A DNA stretch of 64,000 nt, taken from the NCBI RefSeq assembly GCF_002803095.1, contig NZ_PGLR01000004.1, forward strand, positions 124,001-188,000, in the 5' to 3' direction. This stretch comes from Pseudomonas sp. ZH-FAD (GTDB lineage Bacteria; Pseudomonadota; Gammaproteobacteria; Pseudomonadales; Pseudomonadaceae). The notes beneath the pieces were generated by a model. That model saw only the letters and a list, made by a program, of their open reading frames with translations, did no database searches and had not been told where the DNA came from. Positions 1-9,600 of the stretch are shown one piece after another. How positions within the stretch are numbered: the first letter of the stretch is position 1; every line of letters begins with the position of its first letter. The position numbers and the translations under genes were made by a program.

Positions 1-1
1 C

Positions 2-427
2 ATGGCCGAGCGCGCCCTGGAGCTGATGTGCAAGCGCGCTGTTTCGCGGACCGCCTTTGGCAAGCCGCTGGCGCGCCTGGGTGGCAATATCGATCACATC
101 GCCGATTCGCGCATGGAGATCAACCAGGCGCGTCTGCTGACCCTGAACGCGGCCTACATGATGGATACCGTGGGCAACAAGATCGCCGCCAGCGAAATCG
201 CCCAGATCAAGGTGGTGGCGCCCAACGTGGCACTCAAGGTGATCGACCGGGCGATCCAGATACACGGCGGCGCGGGCGTCTCCAACGACTTCCCGCTGGC
301 CTACTGGTATGCCATGCAGCGCACTCTGCGCCTGGCCGATGGCCCGGACGAGGTGCATCGCGCCGCCATCGGCAAGTTCGAGATTGGCAAGTACGTGCCG
401 CGCGACGTGATGAAAGCCAGCCGCTGA
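2..427 (+). CDS. acyl-CoA dehydrogenase, C-terminal part (cut by window edge)
   Basis: This is the last 141 codons of an acyl-CoA dehydrogenase, a flavoenzyme that oxidises the alpha-beta bond of acyl-CoA thioesters in beta-oxidation or branched-chain degradation. The visible part is the C-terminal helical domain, with the family signature [20 protein letters not shown] and, near the end, a [10 protein letters not shown] segment typical of the larger ACAD10/11-like subgroup. The FAD- and substrate-binding N-terminal and beta domains lie outside the window, so the ATG at position 2 is almost certainly internal. The gene ends just before a strong hairpin shared with the convergent terC-like gene. 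Family assignment is safe; substrate cannot be told. Confidence 0.9.
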   Translation: MAERALELMCKRAVSRTAFGKPLARLGGNIDHIADSRMEINQARLLTLNAAYMMDTVGNKIAASEIAQIKVVAPNVALKVIDRAIQIHGGAGVSNDFPLAYWYAMQRTLRLADGPDEVHRAAIGKFEIGKYVPRDVMKASR

Positions 428-443
428 TCCTGCAAGCCAAAGC

Positions 444-475
444 AAAGAGGCCCGCATCTGCGGGCCTCTTTGTTT
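444..475. terminator. bidirectional terminator, acyl-CoA dehydrogenase / terC
   Basis: A perfect 13-bp stem (AAAGAGGCCCGCA, 444-456, with its complement at 459-471) has a two-base loop, with A and T runs on the two sides. It lies between convergent genes and can serve both strands. Confidence 0.85.
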
Positions 476-514
476 GTCAGTCGTCGACTGCTCGGTCGTC
501 CGGCTAGCCGTTGC

Positions 515-1507
515 TCAGTGTTCCGGGGCCCTCTGGTCGCGGGTATTGAGCAGCGACAGGATCACCCCGCCTGCCAGCAGCCCCAGGGTGACGCCAAGCG
601 AGAGCAGGGCGGGAACCTTGATCAGGTCGTGCAGGAAGATCTTGCCGCCGATATACATCAGCACCAGCGCCAGGGCGTACTTCAGGTAGATGAAGCGGTG
701 CATCAGTGCGGCCAGAGCGAAGTACAGCGCGCGCAGGCCGAGAATGGCGAAGATGTTCGAGGTGTAAACGATGAACGGGTCCTGCGAGATGGCCAGTACC
801 GCCGGCACGCTGTCCACTGCGAACACCAGGTCGGCCAGTTCGATCATCACCAGCGCCAGCAGCAGCGGGGTGGCATAGAGCAGCGGCTTGCCACTGACCT
901 GATCCTTCAGGCGCACCAGGAACTTGCCTTCGTGCAGCTCATCGGTGACGCGAATGTGCTTACGCACGAAGCGGATCACCGGATTTTGCGCCAGGTCCGG
1001 ATGCGACTCTTCGTCACCGCCGCTGCGCAGCATTTTGACGCCGCTGAACAGCAGGAAGGCGCCGAAGAGGTAGAGAATCCAGTCGAACTGCTGCACCAGG
1101 GCCGTGCCCAGACCGATCATGATCGCACGCAGCACGATCACCCCGAGAATGCCCCAGAACAGCACGCGGTGCTGGTACTTACGCGGGATGTTGAAGTAGC
1201 CGAGGATCATCGCCATGACGAAGACGTTGTCCATCGACAGCGATTGCTCCACAAGGAAGCCGGTGTAGTACTCCATCGCCTTGGTACCGCCGAGCTGCCA
1301 CCAGATCCAGCCGCCGAAGGCGACGCCGACACTGAAATAGCCGGAATACAGCAGCAGGCTCTCGCGCATCTCGATTTCATGCTGATCGCGATGCAGCACG
1401 CCGAGGTCGAGTACCAGAAGGGTGATGATCAGTACCAGAAAGGCCAGCCAGAACCAGCCTGGGGTACCGAAGATGGGGGATGTCAAAAAGGCAAGTAGAG
1501 CGTCCAT
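515..1507 (-). CDS. TerC/Alx-family integral membrane protein
   Basis: A 330-residue multi-spanning inner membrane protein of the TerC family, whose best studied members (Alx, MntE-like TerC) export Mn2+ or supply metals to secreted enzymes. Hydrophobic segments fill residues about 17-36, 55-71, 94-105, 115-135, 142-158 and the C-terminal third. The two acidic signature motifs are intact: DNVFVM near residue 93 and ELADLVFAVDS near 223. I chose the ATG at 1507 because GGAGGGCT lies just upstream of it; a longer in-frame start at 1612 has no ribosome site. The 160-base leader contains a small hairpin (1566-1583) and should be tested for a metal riboswitch. The metal specificity is inference. 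Confidence 0.88.
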   Translation of the reverse strand: MDALLAFLTSPIFGTPGWFWLAFLVLIITLLVLDLGVLHRDQHEIEMRESLLLYSGYFSVGVAFGGWIWWQLGGTKAMEYYTGFLVEQSLSMDNVFVMAMILGYFNIPRKYQHRVLFWGILGVIVLRAIMIGLGTALVQQFDWILYLFGAFLLFSGVKMLRSGGDEESHPDLAQNPVIRFVRKHIRVTDELHEGKFLVRLKDQVSGKPLLYATPLLLALVMIELADLVFAVDSVPAVLAISQDPFIVYTSNIFAILGLRALYFALAALMHRFIYLKYALALVLMYIGGKIFLHDLIKVPALLSLGVTLGLLAGGVILSLLNTRDQRAPEH

Positions 1508-1565
1508 GAGCCCTCCCTTATGTCTGCCTGAGTTGAAAGAAATCGACTCAGTGACTCCGACATCA

Positions 1566-1583
1566 CGGTGAGAAAACTCACCG
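1566..1583 (-). other. hairpin in the leader of the TerC/Alx gene
   Basis: The sequence CGGTGAG-aaaa-CTCACCG forms a seven-pair stem about 60 bases upstream of the terC-like start codon. Alx leaders elsewhere carry the yybP-ykoY Mn riboswitch. I could not match that consensus by eye, so only the hairpin is claimed. Confidence 0.35.
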
Positions 1584-1669
1584 CCAGAGGGGCCCGGCGT
1601 CACGCGCTGCAAAGACTAGCGCCGAGCCCTTACTCTGCCAAGCCCTTTGTAAGGAAATATTTTCAGGCG

Positions 1670-3049
1670 TCAGTAGACCCAGACTTCGACACGGCGATTA
1701 CGGATGCGACCATTGTTCTGATCATTGGCCGCCACCGGTAGCTCGCTGCCCATACCGGTAATTTCACGAAACAGTACGCCTTGTTTGGCCAGCTCGCGGC
1801 GCACGGCCATGGCGCGCAGTTTCGACAGCAGTTCGGCGCGCTCGGGGTCGCTCTTCGGATCGCCGAAACCCACCAGCACCACCTTGTCCTGCAGCTTGTC
1901 ATGCTGCTTGAGATAGTCCAGCACTCGCTGCAAATCACGATGTGCCTTGTTATCCAGCGTTGCGCTGCCTTCCTGGAAGCGGAAGTTCACCGACAGGCGC
2001 TGCGCCTGCTTTGCCAGTTGCTGGTACTCCGCTGGCATCTGCGCATCTGCGGCGACCTTGATCGCCTGGACGGTCTGGGCGATGAAACCGCTGTTGTCGA
2101 CAATGGCCTGGCCGCGTGGGCTGTGGGCGAAGTCGATCAGCGCGCGTACCCAGGGATTGGCCAGTTGCGGGTCGTTGTAGAGAAACAGGCGGCGTGCCAG
2201 GGGGTAGTCCTCGGTGGCGATCAGCGTGGTGCTCGGTGGCATCGGCTGAGAATTACCCGCAGCGACGGCGACAGCCTTGGCCTGGCGGATGTAGGGCAGG
2301 CCAATGAAACCGATGCCATTGGGATCGCTGCTCACCGCGTCGGACAGTTGGGTGCTGGATTCGAAGCGTTGCGCGCCTGCGGCGAGTGTGCGCCCGCCTG
2401 CAGCCAGCACCAGCTCCTTGAAGGTGTCGTAGGTGCCGGAATTGTCATCGCGTGCGTAGGGGCGAACCTTGCCGGGTTTGCCGCCCAGCGCAGCCCAGTC
2501 TCCGATCTCGCCGGAAAATAGCTGCGCGATCTGCTCCACACTCAGCGTTCCAATCGGGTTCGATGGATGGACGATGATCGCCAGACCATCGATGGCGATG
2601 ACCTGTTCACTCTGCGGACTGCGCAGATCGCCAAGGGTCGCCAGGGTAGCGGCTTCGCTATCCTTGATCGGCCGCGACGAGGCGGCCAGATCGGCGCTGC
2701 CGTCCTTGAGCGAGGTAAAACCGGTGCCAGAGCCGTGAGCGGCGACTTCGACTATCACCTGGCGGCCGTCGGCCCGTCGCGCGAGCAGGCGCTGCTCGTT
2801 TTCCCGGGCACCTTCTTCGCTGTGGATATCGTGCAGGCCCTGAGCTTCGAACAGCCCTTTGACCAGCTCCGGGCCGAGCTTGGCACCAATGGTGTTGGAG
2901 CCCTGGATGCGCAGTACCGGTTGGTTGCCCTCGGAGGCTGGTAGTGCGGCGAAGACGGAAAGAGGCAGGGCGTAGCAGATGAAACCGATCAGCAGCAGGG
3001 ACAGAGTACGACCCCAGAGGTCGCGGTCGGCGGACAGGGCGCGCGGCAT
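1670..3049 (-). CDS. PstS-like phosphate-binding protein fused to an OmpA peptidoglycan-binding domain
   Basis: A 459-residue secreted protein with two domains. After an N-terminal signal or anchor segment (about residues 14-35), residues about 45-310 form a type II periplasmic binding protein of the PstS class (LRIQGSNTIG, GSGTGFTSL and ARDDNSGTYDTFKELV match the phosphate-contact loops). Residues about 345-459 form an OmpA C-terminal domain (FRFQEGSATLD, VLVGFGDP, LSKLRAMAV and the terminal NRRVEVWV), with the Asp and Arg that bind diaminopimelate apparently kept. The protein would hold a phosphate-binding module against the cell wall. No pst permease genes are adjacent. A Pho box lies upstream at 3106-3123, so PhoB control is likely. 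Start 3049 is preceded by AGAAGG. Ligand is inferred, not shown. Confidence 0.85.
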   Translation of the reverse strand: MPRALSADRDLWGRTLSLLLIGFICYALPLSVFAALPASEGNQPVLRIQGSNTIGAKLGPELVKGLFEAQGLHDIHSEEGARENEQRLLARRADGRQVIVEVAAHGSGTGFTSLKDGSADLAASSRPIKDSEAATLATLGDLRSPQSEQVIAIDGLAIIVHPSNPIGTLSVEQIAQLFSGEIGDWAALGGKPGKVRPYARDDNSGTYDTFKELVLAAGGRTLAAGAQRFESSTQLSDAVSSDPNGIGFIGLPYIRQAKAVAVAAGNSQPMPPSTTLIATEDYPLARRLFLYNDPQLANPWVRALIDFAHSPRGQAIVDNSGFIAQTVQAIKVAADAQMPAEYQQLAKQAQRLSVNFRFQEGSATLDNKAHRDLQRVLDYLKQHDKLQDKVVLVGFGDPKSDPERAELLSKLRAMAVRRELAKQGVLFREITGMGSELPVAANDQNNGRIRNRRVEVWVY

Positions 3050-3089
3050 GCGGCAGGCACCTTCTAGTGGGTGAGAGAAAGTGCCGCGC

Positions 3090-3123
3090 AGATTAAGTCA
3101 GTCAGATTGCAGTCATGTGACGG
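3090..3123 (-). promoter_or_regulatory. Pho box and -10 element of the PstS/OmpA-fusion gene
   Basis: On the minus strand CCGTCAC-atga-CTGCAAT (3123 to 3106) matches the two seven-base PhoB repeats 11 bases apart. Ten bases further on lies TAATCT (3095 to 3090), at the position expected of the -10 of a PhoB-activated promoter. The predicted transcript start is about 35 bases before the ATG at 3049. Confidence 0.7.
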
Positions 3124-3150
3124 GGCGCGTCATCTCACGCGCGCCCAGTT

Positions 3151-3963
3151 TCAGGCCAGTTCCAGCCAGATCGGCGCATGGTCCGATGGCTTGTCCATTC
3201 CACGCAGGTCGTAATCGATGCCGGCATCCTTGAAGCGCGCCTGCAGCGGCTGGCTGGCGAGGATCACGTCGATGCGCAGGCCGCGCTTTGGCTCGTCTTC
3301 GAAGCCGCGACTGCGGTAGTCGAACCAACTGAAACGGTCATTCACCTCGGGATTGAGGTGGCGGAAGCTGTCCACCAGGCCCCAGCTCTTCAGCGTCGCC
3401 AGCCACTCGCGTTCCTCCGGCAGGAAGCTGCACTTGCCGGTTTTCAGCCAGCGCAGGCGATTGGGCTCGCCGATGCCGATGTCGCAATCTTCCGGGCTGA
3501 TGTTGATGTCGCCCATCACTACCAGCGCCTGCTGCGGATCGAAGTGCTCCACCAGCAGTTGCTGCAGGTCGGCGTAGAAGCGCTGCTTGGCCGGGAATTT
3601 CACCGGGTGGTCACGGCTTTCGCCCTGCGGGAAATAGCCGTTCATGACAGTGACCGGGTTGCCATTGGCATCGGCGAAGGTGCCGTAGATGAAGCGGCGT
3701 TGAGAGTCTTCTCCATCGCCGGGAAACCCCTTGTGCAGGCTCAGTGGCTCCTGACGCGAGAGCAGGGCGACGCCATAGTGGCCTTTCTGGCCGTGGTAAT
3801 GCACGTGGTAGCCGAGCTGACGGATCTCGGCTTCGGGGAACTGCTCATCGGCCACCTTGGTTTCCTGCAGGCCTATCACGTCCGGCTGGTGTTTTTCGAT
3901 CAAGGCTTGCAACTGATGAGGGCGCGCACGCAGGCCATTGATATTGAAAGAGACGATTTTCAT
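3151..3963 (-). CDS. xthA: exodeoxyribonuclease III
   Basis: Exonuclease III, a 270-residue AP endonuclease and 3'-5' exonuclease of base excision repair (E. coli XthA is 268). The start [14 protein letters not shown], the catalytic Glu34 in LQETK, the GDINISPED loop with the central Asp and Asn, and SDHAPI with the catalytic His near the C terminus are all present. The reading frame stays open upstream to 4266 through a repeat element, but homology begins at the ATG at 3963. It is divergent from the following GNAT gene. Confidence 0.96.
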   Translation of the reverse strand: MKIVSFNINGLRARPHQLQALIEKHQPDVIGLQETKVADEQFPEAEIRQLGYHVHYHGQKGHYGVALLSRQEPLSLHKGFPGDGEDSQRRFIYGTFADANGNPVTVMNGYFPQGESRDHPVKFPAKQRFYADLQQLLVEHFDPQQALVVMGDINISPEDCDIGIGEPNRLRWLKTGKCSFLPEEREWLATLKSWGLVDSFRHLNPEVNDRFSWFDYRSRGFEDEPKRGLRIDVILASQPLQARFKDAGIDYDLRGMDKPSDHAPIWLELA

Positions 3964-4030
3964 GGGCAGCGGGTCCTGGGCTAACGGGCATGCCACGAGA
4001 GGCATCCCGGATGATGAAAGCCTTCGCGGC

Positions 4031-4085
4031 ATACCCTCGCTCATCCGGCGCTTCGCGCCACCTTCTCCCGGAGGGAGAAGGGTAT
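4031..4085. repeat. REP-like repeat, single copy, upstream of xthA
   Basis: A GC-rich unit reading CCTCGCTCATCCGGCGCTTC, then GCGCCACCTTCTCCC, then a palindromic tail CTCCCGGAGGGAG followed by AAGGGT. The same unit occurs at 15610-15653 and, in a sister form, at 15531-15570 and 28211-28253. It sits in the 271-base gap between the divergent xthA and GNAT genes. Confidence 0.75.
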
Positions 4086-4234
4086 GAGGAAGGTGTCGCT
4101 GCGCGACTTTCAGATTAAACGGCGATGCTAGCCGATCCTCGGCGCTCGCGGCCAGCGCCTGGCGGGCATCATGAGGTGGTGCTAAGTTGGCTGGGACGCG
4201 CCTGACCCACAACGCATAACAACAGAGGTCTGCC

Positions 4235-4879
4235 ATGCCCAACAACGCTCCAGCAGAAGTGCGCATGCTCGATGGTGGTTACGCCCGCGAGGTCCGTTCG
4301 CTGCTCTACCACGCCTATCGCCACGAGCCTACCTTCGCCTACCTGTTCGAAGCGCAGCGGCCGGGTTTTGATCAGCGTGTGCGCGCGACGATTCGCGAAC
4401 TTGTGCAGCAGCACTTCGCCGAGGATCTGCCGGCCATTGGCCTGCTGATCGATGACCGCCTGATCGGCGCAGCGCTGATCGCGCCACCGCAGCGCCGTCT
4501 GGATATCACCGAAAGCTGGGGGTGGCGTCTGCGCATGCTGCTGAGCACAGGTTTCAGCTGCACCAAGCGCTATCTCGAGTACCACGATGCGGTGCTTACC
4601 AGTCTGCCGCCCGGGCCTTACCACGTGCTGCCGCTACTGGGCATTCACCCCGAGTTTCAGGGGCAGCATCGCGGCGAGCAGTTGCTCGAGGCGCTGCACG
4701 ACTGGTGTGCCCAGGACAGCGGCTCGCAAGGCGTGGTGCTGGATACCGGCAATGCGCGCTATCTGGATTTCTACCGGCGCCAGGGCTACGAGGAAATCGG
4801 CGAGCTGGCCATAGGCCCGGTGGTCGAACACGTGTTCTTTCATCCCAACCCACAACCGGTGGTCAGAGCCAGCGCCTGA
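4235..4879 (+). CDS. GNAT-family N-acetyltransferase
   Basis: A 214-residue cytosolic protein with a GNAT fold. The acetyl-CoA-binding motif A region is at about residues 132-155 ([21 protein letters not shown]), with motif B about residues 170-190 ([17 protein letters not shown]). The first 60 residues resemble the MarR-independent, stand-alone acetyltransferases that act on small molecules or on protein N termini; the substrate is unknown. A good AGAGG ribosome site precedes the ATG. The gene is followed after 68 bases by tamA and may share its transcript. Confidence 0.82.
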   Translation: MPNNAPAEVRMLDGGYAREVRSLLYHAYRHEPTFAYLFEAQRPGFDQRVRATIRELVQQHFAEDLPAIGLLIDDRLIGAALIAPPQRRLDITESWGWRLRMLLSTGFSCTKRYLEYHDAVLTSLPPGPYHVLPLLGIHPEFQGQHRGEQLLEALHDWCAQDSGSQGVVLDTGNARYLDFYRRQGYEEIGELAIGPVVEHVFFHPNPQPVVRASA

Positions 4880-4947
4880 ACTGCGGCTGTCTGGCGCGCG
4901 TTCAACTGCTCTGGCGTGGGCTCCGCTCCGTGGTAGCATCCTCCGCC

Positions 4948-6675
4948 ATGAGCGTATATGGACATTTTCAGCGTAGCCTGGCGCTGCTGCTGATCAGTAC
5001 GGGTGCTTTCGCAGCGAGCGAACTCGACGTACGAATCACCCCGAGCAATTCGGCTCTCAAGGCCAATATCGAAGGTTATGTCGGCAGCCTCGATGGGCGT
5101 GACGCGCAGTCGTTGCGGCGTTTACGTCGTATCGCCGAGAACGAGGCCGACAAGGCGGCTCAGGCTCTGGGTTATTACCAGGCGCGCATTCGTAGCCGTA
5201 TCGAAGAGGGCGCAACGCCGCGCCTGGTGATCGAGGTCGAGCCCGGCGAGCGCATTCGCCTGCGCAATGTCGACATTCGTATCGAAGGGCCTGCCAGCGA
5301 GCTGTCTGCCTTTCGTGTACCCAGTGCCGGTCGCTTGCAGCCAGGCTCGGTGCTCAACCATGGGCGCTATGAGGATGCCAAGCGACTGATCCAGAATCAG
5401 GCCTCGCGCTATGGCTTCTTCGACGGTCGATTCTCCAGGCAGCGCCTGGAAATCGATCCGGCTGCCGGGGTGGCCGATATCGAGCTGGTGTTCGTCAGCG
5501 GGCCGCGTTACAGCCTGGGCGATATCGCCTTCAGCGGTGACTTCCCGTTCGATGAAGAGCTGCTGCTGCGCATGGTGCCGTTCGATCCGGACACACCCTA
5601 CGACTCCGAATTGATCGCCGAGCTGTATCAGGCGCTGCAGTCCAGTGGCTATTTCGAGTCGGTGCGGGTCGATGCCATCCCGACCCAGGCCGACCAGTTG
5701 CGTATTCCAGTGGCGGTGGCGCTGCAGGTGCGTGAGCCGCGTACCATGGGCCTGGGGCTGGGTTTTTCCACCGACGTCGGGCCGCGCCTGCGCGCCAACT
5801 GGACGCGCCACTGGCGCAATCCGCAGGGGCACAGCTACGGGGTGGAAACCGAATTGTCCGCTCCCAGACAGAACGTTGGCCTGTGGTACGACATTCCCGG
5901 TGACCCGCCACTGACCGACAAACTGCGCCTGGCCGGCGGTTATCAGTATGAGGAGTTGGCTAGCAAGGACAGCTTGAGCCGGCTGCTTACCCTCGGCCCG
6001 GAATGGCACAGCCAGCGCTCCGGTGGCTGGCAGCGCGTGCTGTCGGTGAAATGGCAACGTGAGGAATATCGCCTGGGTGACGATTCCGGGCTGAGCACCC
6101 TGTTGATGCCGGGCGTCAGCTATTCGCTGCTGCGTAGCGACAACCGCCTCGACCCGAATCAGGGCTACCGCGTGCAGTTCGACGTGCGCGGCGCTGTCGA
6201 TGGCGTGCTGTCCGACGCCAACGTGCTGCACGGTAATGTCATGCTCAAGGGCCTGACTACCGTATTCGATAATCACCGTCTGCTCGGGCGGGTGCAGTTC
6301 GGCGGTACCGAAACCAATGGTTTTTCTGCCGTGCCGCCGTCGCTGCGCTTCTTCGCCGGCGGCGATCAGAGCGTGCGTGGTTACGACTACCAGAGTCTGT
6401 CGCCGGAGAACAATCGCGGCGACAAGATTGGCGGCCGCTACCTGTTCGCTGCCAGCGCCGAGTACCAGTACAGCCTCACCGACAAGTGGCGCCTGGCGAC
6501 CTTCATCGATCAGGGCAACGCTTTCAATTCGCTGGACATTCCCACCTTGAAGACCGGCGTCGGCTTCGGCGTGCGCTGGGTATCGCCAGTTGGCCCACTG
6601 CGCCTGGACCTCGCTCATGCGCTGGACGACGACGGTGGCGTGCGCCTGCATTTCTCCATGGGGCCTGAGCTATGA
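4948..6675 (+). CDS. tamA: TamA, outer membrane translocation/assembly module subunit
   Basis: A 575-residue BamA-family outer membrane protein. The start at 4948 gives a signal peptide cut after AFA (residues about 1-24); a longer open frame from 4522 overlaps the GNAT gene and is not used. Three POTRA domains fill residues about 25-250, and the C-terminal 16-strand barrel carries the lock motif VRGY at 476-479. TamA works with the inner-membrane-anchored TamB in insertion of autotransporter-like proteins and in phospholipid transport to the outer membrane. Its stop codon overlaps the tamB start (ATGA), so the two are translationally coupled. The terminal residue is Leu rather than the usual aromatic. 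Confidence 0.95.
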   Translation: MSVYGHFQRSLALLLISTGAFAASELDVRITPSNSALKANIEGYVGSLDGRDAQSLRRLRRIAENEADKAAQALGYYQARIRSRIEEGATPRLVIEVEPGERIRLRNVDIRIEGPASELSAFRVPSAGRLQPGSVLNHGRYEDAKRLIQNQASRYGFFDGRFSRQRLEIDPAAGVADIELVFVSGPRYSLGDIAFSGDFPFDEELLLRMVPFDPDTPYDSELIAELYQALQSSGYFESVRVDAIPTQADQLRIPVAVALQVREPRTMGLGLGFSTDVGPRLRANWTRHWRNPQGHSYGVETELSAPRQNVGLWYDIPGDPPLTDKLRLAGGYQYEELASKDSLSRLLTLGPEWHSQRSGGWQRVLSVKWQREEYRLGDDSGLSTLLMPGVSYSLLRSDNRLDPNQGYRVQFDVRGAVDGVLSDANVLHGNVMLKGLTTVFDNHRLLGRVQFGGTETNGFSAVPPSLRFFAGGDQSVRGYDYQSLSPENNRGDKIGGRYLFAASAEYQYSLTDKWRLATFIDQGNAFNSLDIPTLKTGVGFGVRWVSPVGPLRLDLAHALDDDGGVRLHFSMGPEL

Positions 6676-9600
6676 GTCGGCGCCTGCTGAAATGGCTGGC
6701 CGGCGGTCTGCTCGGTCTGGTGTTGCTGCTCGTCGCGGCCCTGTGGGCGCTGCTGGGCACCCAGGGTGGCAGTCGTTGGCTGCTGGCCCAGGTGCCAGGC
6801 CTGCAGGTCGACAACTTCGCAGGGCGTCTGGGCGGAGCCTGGCAGGCCGATGCGCTGATCTGGCAGCAAGACGATATGCGGGTTGAGCTGCAGCAGCTGG
6901 ACATGGCCTGGTCGCCGTCCTGCCTGCTGCGCCTGACGCTGTGCCTGGATCGTCTGCATCTGCAGCAGGTGGCCGTGACCCTGCCCGACAGTGGGGAGAC
7001 CAGCGATGAGCCGTTGAGCCTGCCGAGCCTCAAACTGCCACTGCGCTTGCAATTGGGCGATATCCAGTTGGGCGAACTGCGCCTGGACGGCCAGACGCAA
7101 CTGAGCGATCTCGAACTGATCGCCAGTTGGAACGAGCAGGGTGTGGCGCTGCAGCGCCTGGCCTTGCAACGTGATGACCTGAGCCTGGACCTCAGTGGCC
7201 AGCTGACGCCGCAGGGCGATTGGCCCTTGGCCCTGAGCGGCCGTCTGCAGTTGCCGGAAGTCGATGGCAAGGCCTGGCAGGTGGCGCTGCAGGTAGGTGG
7301 CGAATTGCAGCGCAGCCTGAACGTCGAGGCTGACAGCAGCGGTTATCTCGACGCCCGTCTCGAAGGACAGGTGCAGGCGCTGGCCGAGCACCTGCCCGCC
7401 GAGCTGCGCCTGACCAGCCGGGATTTCCAGGCCAGCAGCGCCTTGCCGCAGACGTTGCACCTGCAGGCGCTGACGTTGTCGGCAAAGGGTGACCTGAGCA
7501 GCGGCTATCGAATCGACGGCAGCGCCACTCTGCCCGCCGAGCAGGCGCCGATGCCGCTGGCCTTGCGCGGCAGGGTCGATGCCAGGGGCGCGGATATCGA
7601 ATTGCTGCGCATCGAAGCCGAGGAACAGCAGCATTTGCAGCTCAGCGGTACGCTCACCTGGAGCGAGGCGTTTCAGGCCGATGCCACGCTCGATTGGCTG
7701 AATTTCCCCTGGCAGCGTCTGTACCCGCTGGACGAGCCGCCACCCGTGGCGCTGCAGCAACTGCAGGCAGAAGTCAGCTACAGCGAAGGCAATTACCTGG
7801 GTAACTTCGCTGCGCAGCTTAAGGGGCCGGCAGGGGACTTCAGCCTGAGCAGTCCGGTCAGTGGCGATCTCGGCCAGGTCAGCCTGCCGCAATTGCAGTT
7901 GGTGGCTGGTCAGGGCCGCGCCGAAGGGGTGGTCAAGGTCGGTTTTGCCGACGGCGTCGACTGGCAGGCCATGCTGCAGCTCAGCGCCCTCGACCCGGGT
8001 TACTGGTTGGCGGAAATGCCAGGTAACCTGGCAGGGCCGCTGAATACCTCGGGCAGCTTCAATGCCGGTGCGCTGCAGGCCAAGGCCGATATCGACCTCA
8101 ATGGCCGTCTGCGTGGCCAGCCCGCGCAATTGCAGGTACAGGGCGCCGGTAGCGGCGAGCAGTGGCAGCTCGAGCGGTTGCTGGTGCGTCTGGGCGACAA
8201 CCGGATCAGCGGCCAGGGCGCGCTGGATCAGCGTTTGCGTGGTCAGCTACAACTGGCCTTGCCGCGTCTGGGGCAACTCTGGCCCGGTCTGCAAGGGCAG
8301 ATGCAGGGCCAGCTGTCCGTGGCGGGCACCTTGCAGGCGCCACAAGGCCAGCTTGCGCTGAGTGGGGAGCGTCTGGCCTTTGGCGACCCCAGTCTGCGGC
8401 GACTGCAGCTTGACGCGACGCTGGATGCCCGCCAGCAGGCGCGCATCGGTTTGAATCTGCGTGGCATCCGCATCGGCGATACCTATCTTGGGCGCCTGCA
8501 GGCTGATGGTCGTGGCGATCAGCGTCGCCAGGCGCTGGACATTGATTTGCAAGGTCCGCTGTTGCAGCTGGCGTTGGCCCTGGACGGTAGCTTGAGCGAG
8601 CAGGGCGACTGGCGCGGTCGTATTGCCAGTGGCCGGGTGCAGAGCGGCGGGCAGGATTGGCAATTGCAACAGGTGGCGACCCTGGAGCGCCTGGCCAGCG
8701 GCCGCATGAACCTGGGCGCGCATTGCTGGCAGTCCGGCGATGCCAGCCTGTGCGGCGGGCAGCAGCGGCTGATGCCACAGCCCAGCCTGGACTGGCGCCT
8801 GGAGAATTTCCCCTTGGCCAGCCTGCAGCCCTGGCTGCCCGAGGACTTTGCCTGGCAGGGGCGGCTGGATGGTCAGCTGAAAGTCGAGCTACCCGACAGC
8901 GGTCCCAACGGCCAGATCAGGCTCGATGCCGGCGGCGGCAACCTGCGTATTCGTCAGCCGGATGAAGAGCAGTGGCTGGACTTTCCCTACGACAGCCTGC
9001 GCCTGGACAGCACGCTGCGACCACAGCGGGTGGACAGTGAGCTGCGTTTCGTCAGTAGCCGCCTGGGTGAGCTGCTGCTGCAGGCGCAGATCGACCCACG
9101 CCCGGCGAGCAAGCCGGTTAACGGTGAGTTTCGATTGAGCGGTTTCGACCTGGCCGTGCTGCGTCCCTTCGTACCCATGGCGGAAAGGCTCGAAGGCAAG
9201 CTGCGGGGCAGCGGCACTATAAGCGGCCAGCTGCTGGCGCCGCAGATCAACGGCCAGCTGAGCCTGGACGGCGGCGAGCTGTCCGGCAGCGAACTGCCGA
9301 TCAGCCTGGAGAACCTGCAATTGCAGGCGCTGATCGCGGGCGAGCAGGTGCAGCTCTCCGGTGACTGGCGCAGCGGTGAGCAGGGGCGTGGCAATCTGCG
9401 TGGCGAACTGACCTGGGCCGAGGGGCTGAGCGGCGATCTGGCATTGCAGGGACAGCGCTTGCCGGTGAAGGTCGAGCCCTATGCCGAGCTGGAAGTCGAG
9501 CCTGATCTGCAATTGCAACTGCGTGCCCAGCGTCTGGCCGTCAGCGGCAAGGTTGGTGTGCCGCGTGGTTTGATCAGCGTACGTGAACTACCGCCGTCGA

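Noticed and set aside
3964-4266. N-terminal extension of exonuclease III
   Set aside because: The frame is open only because it reads through a repeat element. Homology and length fit the ATG at 3963.
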